Source: Lobosporangium transversale | Lineage: Eukaryota; Mortierellomycota; Mortierellomycetes; Mortierellales; Mortierellaceae | NCBI RefSeq assembly: GCF_002105155.1 | Contig: NW_019028981.1 | Span: 434,001-498,000, forward strand | Direction of reading: 5' to 3' | Length of the DNA stretch: 64,000 bases | Part shown: one piece after another, positions 57,191 to 64,000 of the stretch | Layout of the letters: each line of letters begins with the position of its first letter | Position numbering within the stretch: position 1 is the stretch's first letter | The notes under the pieces: model-generated | Seen by the model: the letters and a program-made list of their open reading frames with translations, nothing else | Databases searched by the model: none | What the model was told of the DNA's origin: nothing | Translations under genes and position numbers: made by a program

Positions 57191-57608
57191 TTACATAGGC
57201 TTGCATATCCTAGTCGACTTTACACCACAAAGCAAGTCTCTTAATCTTATTGTTCGGTTTGTGGCCATCCGATAGGAAAAACTTATTTTCGATCCCATTC
57301 GATTACTTCCTGCTGTACTTTCTGGGTTCGCAAATAGAATACATAGCGCTGGCGCCATGTTGGATCCAAGGCTATGATAGTCATTGTAAATTGAACACAA
57401 ATTCAAAGTTAGGCGAACAGTAGCGCGCATTGTACCATCGATGAAAGCAAAATAACAATCCAAGTACCAATCTACCATGATTCCCGACGAGATAATCATT
57501 AAATTGTGAGAACCTCTTGAAGTGAAAGTGGTGTATTCTTTCATTTTTAATAATTAGAATTTCAGTTACTTCTCTGTCCTGGCATTTATCTAATCCTTTA
57601 CAGACCAC
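57191..57608 (-). pseudogene. Harbinger/PIF-like transposase scrap
   Basis: The minus strand encodes CYFAFIDGTMRATVRL then LCSIYNDYHSLGS. This resembles the first catalytic-Asp segment of PIF/Harbinger DDE transposases (FIDGT followed by an R-P, then YNGYH-like). The rest of the ORF is not recognisable, and the expected later Asp and Glu motifs are absent. It has no complete gene structure. Confidence 0.4.
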
Positions 57609-58888
57609 ATGTAGTCAAGTTAGTCTAATCTACATTTTCCTTACTCCATACAACTATTCGCCATTTTTTTCCCTAGACGGATCACAAGCGCGCGACTCAC
57701 AAACGTACCAACTTATTTTTTCTTTACAAATCAATTAAAGCCTTATAGTATTCTATTTTATTAGTGAACTAAAGAGAGATACCATTGGCATCTTTTCATC
57801 TTTCATTCTAGCTAACTTAAGATGTTTATTCAAGAGTTTTTTTATAATGATGTTTATTCAAGACGCCATGGTGTGGCTGTGTCTATGATCACATGCGCTT
57901 TCCCATACCAATGAGTGAGAAGAACACTTCTCGAATAGAAGTCTGCTGGGTTCAACTCCGAAGGGATCCACATATTTGATAGCTTGACTTGTTTTTCCAA
58001 GTTTTTTCCTAAACGAGGGTCGTTGTTTTGAGATTAGTAAATCATTCGAAGTACCTTTCTTGAGTGTATAACATACACCAAGGTTATCGCAATTAAGGCG
58101 AAGATGATGGTGATGAAGATTGGCTAGGATGGCTTGTCTTGCGGCGAAGAACTCCGAATGGTAAGATGATGACTGATACTTCGTAGGGATGAGGAAGTTA
58201 TAGGAATGTTAACGACGATGTGTGCCTCTTTTGTCAAAGTTGCATCTGTGCCAGCTTCTGTGTCTCTGTGTACATGAAGCCTATGAAACATTTCGCCTAT
58301 TAATGAAATATTGCACCCATTTCCTCCACTGCCAACAGTGACCTTTATATTTACAGCCCACGGTGAACGTGGATATTATCTATGGATAGGATTAAGGCAC
58401 GGGAAATAGAGAGGAAGAAAAATGACAGAAGCTTTAGTTCTTAATTTTTTGTAGCGTCAAATCCAGAACGAGTCAACGATAGCTTACTAGGCTAGGAGGC
58501 AATGATGCGCCAGATGGCTTTCTATGTCTGAGAGTTGGCACTGTGGGCCTACTTCGAGTTCTTGCACGATCATATGATGCCAGATAGCCTACTACGGCTC
58601 CTAGGCTCAATGGAAAGTCGGGCAAGTCTTACAAAATCCCTTCCCAGTCCACCCGGAGACAGTTTCTATCTAATTAATTATAGGGCCTACGATACTCAAA
58701 GAAAGGATGGAATGCAAGATGTGGGCACACAACCGTTTTTTATTTTTTATTTTTTTCACCTTGCGATTCAGCAAATCGAACTCTATGTACATGCACATGA
58801 ATATTGCTTTGTATTGACCAGATCTCCACCGAGCGACATCAAGAAATGTTGCATAGATTAAACTAGTCTCCGTTGTAATTTATTACTC
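57609..58888. other. Intergenic, no gene recognised
   Basis: AT-rich spacer with a short + strand ORF at 58535-58861 that has no recognised family and ends in Phe-rich sequence; probably non-coding. Confidence 0.45.
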
Positions 58889-59717
58889 TTAGTCTGCGAA
58901 GTGATAATACAAAGGAATGCAAATACAGACATTCAAAACTGCAACTATACCGATCAGGATGAACATAATCTTTTCTCCGCGTGTAAAACCAGACGATGAC
59001 GCCGCATTGGTCGGCATTTTGGTTGTTGTATTGCCGGTACCAGCAGAATGACCCACAAGAGTATTCGAAACCGTCGTGCTGCTATTGCTTCTACTTCCTT
59101 CACGGTCCTCTGGCGGTGATAACGCTCCCAAATGACGCCGCTGAGTGGCTTCAAGGTCATCTCCACGGTAGTAGTAGTTCGGGTCCGTCTCCTCTGCAGC
59201 CAGCTGCTCAATCATCGTGCTCCTGAGTGATGGTGGGATACTGGCATTATCCTCTAATTCTCGGATCACAGTAGCAACTCCCTCAATGACAATCTCAACT
59301 TCTTGTAAATTTGTCAAGGCCTGGTGTTGTTCCAATCGCTTCATTGCTTTACGAAGAGACCTTTTGCCAAAGATGGAAAGCGCCAGGACGCAGCAACCTA
59401 TGAAGACGCCATTCATTACTAAGATCACTAGGTTCTTTGTCTCCAACTCTGGGTTGTCGATTCCGGAAAGTCCCTTCAGTAAGGACCCAATCCATATTCC
59501 GATACATGAGCCAGGAAGAACGCCTACGCATGTTGCCCACACCACTGTCCATAGGCGAATAGAGGTAATAGAGAAAAAGTACGTGATAAGACTGAAAGGA
59601 ACCGGCGTCAGCCGCAACATGACTACGATTTTCCAACCTTAATAGTTATTGCAGAGAGAAAAAAAAAGACATACGTTAGAACTACCCGACATTTGGTATC
59701 AGTCTATCAGTTTTACA

Positions 59718-59753
<36 letters not shown>

Positions 59754-60923
59754 TGATTATCCTTACCATCATCCTTGATGACCTCATCCAGTGCGTTGAA
59801 CTTTGGGTGCCTCGACATTAGATCCTTAACCCAGTCATAAAAGACATAGCGTCCAAAAATGAATGACCAAACTGTTGCAAAAACATCACCCATTAATATA
59901 ATGAACAATGCAAGAGGAAAAGGCTTGAACAGGAATCCAGCGCCGACAGTGAAGAGAGACCCTGGTAAGAAGAGTGTACATGCCGCTGTATACGATAGTA
60001 TGAAAAGCACAGCACCAATCTGCTTATGATGATCGATGTATCTATATTTTTTGTGAACAAAGAAAAACATCGATAGAGTATCATTGGTAAAGCAGATAAT
60101 AATAACAATAAAAAGAATTAGCTCAACCTTATGATAGATTGCTTGAGTCCTGTGCAATAGGAGTAATAAAAGTAATAAAAATAATGAAAGCTCACTTTAG
60201 AATATCCTTGATATGATCTTGGATGCGAAACACTGTAAAGGATAAAACGACGAGTGTCAATAATGTCACCAGCAAAGTAGCTTTGATAAACGTCTGACAA
60301 GTCCAAGTCCTAGGATGTAGCCCATATTGTACTGCCCATTCTATCCATGTAGTTGGCTGGTGCTGTTGAGGACTCCTTCCTCTTCCTTGTCCTCGCCCTC
60401 TTCTTCGAATTTGACTTCCTCTGTCACCTTCGCTTTCTTCATCACTACTGTAGTCATTGCTATCCCGTGAGGCTTCATGGAGAAGAGGCGTTTGTTCTGG
60501 ATTGCGGTGATCTTGATAATCTTCGTCATCATCTTCGTACTGCCTTGGAGCAGCACGTTCAGTCTGCTGCTGCTGCTGTTGCTTGATGGGCTTATATTGA
60601 CTATTTTCTTCAGTAGAACCCTCTCTATTTCGCCCCTGTGCTTCATTTATCCGTGGATTATCATCAGAAAGTACGGGAGTAGGTGTGTGTACAATGGGAA
60701 TGAAAGTGTCTCTATTATCCGGCTCCGAAGAAAAGTGCAGCGGCTCGATTTTTGCCGCTTCTGCAGGAGCGGCAGCTACGCCCATTGTATCTGCACTATC
60801 GTTATGGCTGACAACATGCGGTTGTAGTGGCATTGATGCTTGGTCTGATGCAATCGAGTTATTCTCAATAGCTGCAGTAGGCTGCGGTCCTTTGGAGCCA
60901 TTCTTGGACTTTTTCTTTCCCAT
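58889..60923 (-). CDS. Tvp38/DedA (VTT-domain) family membrane protein
   Basis: Three exons (60196-60923, 59767-60041, 58889-59637) give 583 aa. The N-terminal ~215 residues are polar and low-complexity (poly-Q, RGRGQGRGR) and presumably cytoplasmic. Helices follow: TLLVTLLTLVVLSFTVF, then the VTT core LFILSYTAACTLFLPGSLFT - VGAGFLFKPFPLALFIILMG - FIFGRYVFYDWV, then VVMLRLTPVPFSLITYFFSI and VVWATCVGVLPGSCIGIWIG, with a final C-terminal helix (IMFILIGIVAVLNVCICIPL). The R-L-T-P-x-P-F and G-x-x-P-G-x motifs are typical of Tvp38/TMEM41/DedA proteins, which act in Golgi/ER membranes; several are lipid scramblases. An ATG at 60989 is possible, but MGKKKSKNG at 60923 is the simpler start. Confidence 0.85.
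59718..59752. repeat. (TTA)n microsatellite in an intron
   Basis: About eleven TTA units in the second intron of the Tvp38-like gene. Confidence 0.9.
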
Positions 60924-61323
60924 GGCTGAAATTGTAAGGAATGAATAATGAACAGGTTTTACAAAATGCTTTTTAAAGCATGGAGGCAATAGAATGTGAA
61001 TGAGTGACTGTCTTGTCTCTCAACCCAACCCATTTTTGGTGTCACCAACACTTTAGCCTGTGCCCCAATTGCCCTCATGACCTTCACTCACTTGATACTT
61101 ATTACTTTTTACTAAACGAAAGAACTTGTTCGCAATAGGTATTTGTATATTTGTAAATAAAAACAACCCCATGCCATGTTGTCCGTGTTATACTATTTGC
61201 AATGCTCAGTAAAGAAATCAAGCGATACAATCTCATACTATTCATGACGTGTTAAACGCGTGGCGTAACGTACTGATCTCAGGTTGCACAAAGAAATTAC
61301 AACAGTCCATCATCAACGCTTTA
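60924..61323. other. Upstream region of the Tvp38-like gene
   Basis: Presumed promoter of the minus-strand gene; no gene is visible. Confidence 0.5.
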
Positions 61324-61443
61324 ATAACTGGCTTGTGGAGTCAAGCGTTCATAGCGAGTTGCTTTTTGATCCTTCAATGTCGACCCCTCCTATTATACTG
61401 AAGAAGAGCTCGATAAGCGTTGGATTGTTCACTCACTAATAAT

Positions 61444-61482
<39 letters not shown>

Positions 61483-61654
61483 CTTTACCCTACTGATGAA
61501 ATGTTGCTGCAATGGTAATTGAACTTAGCACAAGAGAAACTGTTCATTTAAATAATAGGAATTTAGGCCTGTCTGAATAGACAATGCCCCAAAGCTATCA
61601 CCTGTTGGATTATGGCTGAACGCCTCTAAGTCAGAATCCGTGCTAGAACGCGAC
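61324..61654 (+). rRNA. Degenerate fragment of the 3' end of 28S rRNA (relic)
   Basis: The stretch begins ATAACTGGCTTGTGG and continues through conserved 28S words: GTCAAGCGTTCATAGCGA, AAGCGTTGGATTGTTCAC, GTGAGCTGGGTTTAGACC, GTCGTGAGACAGGTTAG, TACCCTACTGATGAA, GGATTATGGCTGAACGCC and TCTAAGTCAGAATCC, ending CTAGAACGCGAC. This is the order found in domains V-VI of eukaryotic 28S, including the sarcin-ricin region. The conserved AGTACGAGAGGAAC is altered here to AGCACAAGAGAAAC, so it cannot be functional. No flanking rDNA is present. Comparison is from memory of the conserved sequence. Confidence 0.85.
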
Positions 61655-62329
61655 AATTACCGCCTTTTCTGATAATTAGTTGAATACAAATAGAGCTTCG
61701 GCAGCTGAGATTAAGCCCACTGTTCTACAGATTTGTCCAAAAGAACATCTCTCTCTTCATTGTCTCTTTTTAGTTTTATTTTCACAATGGATGAGGGAAT
61801 ATAATGAGATATATATAAGGAAGCAGGCTGAAATATTAATTTGTCAATCTCATCTCAAAGACTAGGGGCGGCGCGTCACCCAAGAGGGTACCGCCATTTG
61901 GAAGTCGAGTATCGGGTATGCAAGGCCTTCTTCCTTCCCGGAGTCATCCTTCCAACTTGTACAGCGTGTCAGATGCACATCTGCTGGTAATTCGAGATTA
62001 CCTTCCGGGAATGAATATAGATTACTGTGTCAAGGTGCCGCTGCTGCTGGTCCCTTTTTCAAGATGAGTTCGTAGAATTTTTTTTTCTTTTTCGTAAATA
62101 CAGGTGTCAATTTCGCAAAAATTTTAACTTTTTGATGTTTGATGCTCATGCATAGAAGCGACCCAAGGGTTTGCCTCTGCACACTAGGGAAAATTCCCGC
62201 TAGCCTCACGTATCCACTCACAACACATTTTGGATGTAATGCTTAGAATGCTGTTATTGATGTGGCCTGCTAATATTCTCCGATCATGAAGATCTTGGCG
62301 TTGTACATGCGTCTTGATCTTCTCAAAGA
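61655..62329. other. Spacer between rRNA relic and dead transposase
   Basis: No gene recognised; a short GC-rich patch lies near 61865-61990. Confidence 0.4.
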
Positions 62330-62930
62330 CTCATTCGGTTGCGTTTAGCTGAGGGGCATACGGAAGCAGCCGCAAGCAAGTGTGTTTACCACCGATGACA
62401 TCTTGTACATCCTGCGATCTGTGGAAAGACGCATTTTGCATGATGATGACTCTTGGGGTCGGGGCGGGGCGGGGATGAACTTGTCGACCAGGAGGACTTG
62501 GAAAGTCTGAGTATTGAAGGCGCCCAAGCGTACTTCTGAGGCGGCAACCCCCTCCTTGCCAACAGCGACTACGACAGAAACATTTTGTCCCCACTAAGTA
62601 GGGCCAATTCTTAACGCCTTTTTTCCTCGCGGTGCTCGACCAAATCTACGCATAAGATGCAGATTGAACCCGGCTTCGTTAACAAACGCTGTCTGCCAGG
62701 TCTGTGCCATTTATGATCAGATCCTGTGTCCATTGGACACGACAGCAATTCTCTCCGGGCAATTGTAATCCTCAGGTTCATTGCGCATTAGCTTGAGCGT
62801 GTAGTCTACCTGTTTACTAACCGTTCTATTGACGGATAATGACACAGGCGGATCGAAGCGAAAAGTCCCATTGAGGGAACTATGAAGACTGGCGACAGTC
62901 AGGACAGGGCTTCATCAGGCTGACCTTTAA
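62330..62930 (-). pseudogene. Tc1/mariner-IS630-like transposase, decayed
   Basis: On the minus strand the order is: LNGTFRFDPPVSLSVNR, then AFVNEAGFNLHLMRRFGRAP with RGKKALRIGPT followed by a stop, then VSVVVAVGKEGVAASEVRLG, and in another frame VIIMQNASFHRSQDVQDVI and LRLLPYAPQLNATE. These match the DDE_3/IS630 domain. The first catalytic Asp appears as Asn (VNEAGFN) and the second as Gln (MQNASFH instead of MDNASFH); stops and a frameshift also break it. The last acidic position (NATE) remains. Confidence 0.75.
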
Positions 62931-63452
62931 CCATGCAATATGCTTGACTTGAAGGGACTGAATGGTGATTACCACCTTTTTCTTTTTGTTCCATCCTTTC
63001 CACTTCTTCAAACATCTGTGTGAAAGTGAGGGTTAATACGATGATATTTGTTTAAGCGTGGACACATAGTTTTGTGTTATAAAAAAAAAAAGAATGTTTA
63101 GCATACCCATTCTACAAGGTCCTACTTGTTCTTTTATCCAGCCCAATCATATTTTACTCTCAAACTCATCTCGAAAAAGAAAGTAAGGACAACAGCAGTC
63201 TTAAGAATAGAAGCAATAATTTCAAACCTCCATATCTCCAACGAGCTACATTGGTCAGCACTCAATGGTAACTGTCTTTTTTAAAAAAAAACACATAACA
63301 ATCTTCTCGACGGAATCATGCTTTCTTAGTTATATTATATTATACAGGTCATTAATAAAAAAGAAAAAGAAAAAGAAAAAGGAAGAAAAAAAAAAAGGCA
63401 ACATCTACCAAATGAATAATCGCTTGGCTGCTAGAAGTTTGAAGGACTACGG
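62931..63452. other. Spacer before the response-regulator gene
   Basis: 3' flank of the response-regulator gene with A runs near 63081 and 63360-63395; no gene is seen. Confidence 0.5.
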
Positions 63453-64000
63453 TTAAGGTTGTTTTGGTTCGGACGTTGCAACTGACGATTCAGCAGCGTT
63501 ATTGGACGTCATCAACGGTTCCTTCACGATCGGGTCCTTCCCTCCTTTCAAATCTGCCTCATCTATTGCAGATTTGCTTCCGGGTGCCTTGTCAAACTCT
63601 CCTGCAACTACCCCATTGCTCTGCGTATTTGTCTCTTCCTTTTTTACGGCCGTGCTCGCCAACTTGGCGGCAGCAGCAGCAGCAGCCTTGGAGTTCTTGA
63701 TCGACCGGGAGCTGATCGATGGCCGCTTCAGGTTGGCTCTTGTCACACTTGCCGCATTTGCAAGTGATTTTTTCAATGCAGGCGTCGGGCCACCTGTAGG
63801 CCCAGTACTAGGAGCTCCTGGGCTTGTTCCCTCCAACCCACGCTTCCATTCCTTCCAGGCATCAACATCGATAAGAGCCTGCATGCATCCCCAATCCACA
63901 ATCTTACGCTCTAACCATGGAAGTACAACAGGTTTGGTAATGTAGTCGTTACATCCCGCCAAAAGCGCTGTCTTCCTCAGATCCTCGCTTTCTGCAGAAG
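63453..64000 (-). CDS. Ssk1/Mcs4-type response regulator, C-terminal part (runs off the window)
   Basis: Partial gene; the open frame continues past position 64000. The visible ~182 residues start in the last part of a receiver domain: LRKTALLAGCNDYITKPVVL, with the invariant lysine (Lys in TKPV), then WLERKIVDWGCMQALID. The CNDY/F-x-x-KPV...WLERKI-x-WGCMQALID ending is typical of Ssk1/Mcs4 response regulators, which pass osmotic and oxidative stress signals from histidine kinase phosphorelays to a MAP kinase kinase kinase. After the receiver comes a ~140-residue low-complexity tail with poly-Ala, basic (LKRPSISSRSIKNSK) and acidic parts, ending SEPKQP. The phospho-acceptor Asp lies outside the window. 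Confidence 0.82.
   Translation of the reverse strand, partial: SAESEDLRKTALLAGCNDYITKPVVLPWLERKIVDWGCMQALIDVDAWKEWKRGLEGTSPGAPSTGPTGGPTPALKKSLANAASVTRANLKRPSISSRSIKNSKAAAAAAAKLASTAVKKEETNTQSNGVVAGEFDKAPGSKSAIDEADLKGGKDPIVKEPLMTSNNAAESSVATSEPKQP

Noticed and set aside
59699-60157. Poly-Ile C-terminus for the Tvp38-like exon 2
   Set aside because: It arises from the TTA microsatellite in an intron; splicing at 59767 to 59637 retains the frame and the VTT core.
1-64000. CRISPR array or bacterial-type operon
   Set aside because: No regularly spaced repeats of that type; genes have introns throughout and are eukaryotic.

Overview
The window is nuclear DNA from a filamentous fungus, most likely an early-diverging one (Mucoromycota or Mortierellomycota; a Mortierellaceae-like genome is my best guess, not proven). 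The evidence is short GT-AG introns of roughly 50-160 nt in nearly every gene, fungal housekeeping proteins, expanded families typical of these lineages (DUF6589, Fanzor-like proteins) and very many poly(T)/poly(A) runs of 15-35 nt in introns and spacers. Gene models below were built by checking donor, acceptor and reading phase by hand; most close to an exact multiple of three.

Left part (1-22 kb): an importin beta-3 karyopherin (+), a secreted/type I membrane protein (-), a 7-kb spacer of decayed repeats, a 15-exon WD40 protein (-) divergent from a PI31-type proteasome regulator (+), and a mitochondrial single-strand DNA-binding protein (-).

Middle (23-36 kb), the accessory region: a five-exon gene (23527-27730, -) that joins an XPG/FEN1-like flap-nuclease domain to a Fanzor/TnpB-like RuvC nuclease with a zinc ribbon and a triple basic C-terminal repeat. 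A decayed Fanzor-like relic lies head to head with it at about 28.3-28.8 kb. After the V-ATPase proteolipid gene comes a 3.35-kb element bounded by a perfect 73-bp inverted repeat. It carries a broken DUF6589 gene and, near its left end, an 800-bp non-coding element with G-tract-rich inverted repeats. Its right end lies 35 bp before the start codon of mitochondrial isoleucyl-tRNA synthetase.

Right part (36-64 kb): mitochondrial IleRS, an acyl-carrier-protein-like protein without the phosphopantetheine serine, ureidoglycolate lyase, uracil-DNA glycosylase, a small acidic membrane protein divergent from MIX23, a gamma-tubulin complex component (GCP5/6 type), a replication factor C small subunit, a deleted piggyBac element just upstream of it, an unassigned multi-exon gene, a Tvp38/DedA-family membrane protein, a degenerate 28S rRNA fragment, a dead Tc1/IS630-like transposase, a Harbinger-like scrap, and the C-terminal end of an Ssk1/Mcs4-type response regulator running off the right edge.

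Most genes are unlinked housekeeping functions; no metabolic cluster is apparent. The most notable find is the XPG-Fanzor fusion.
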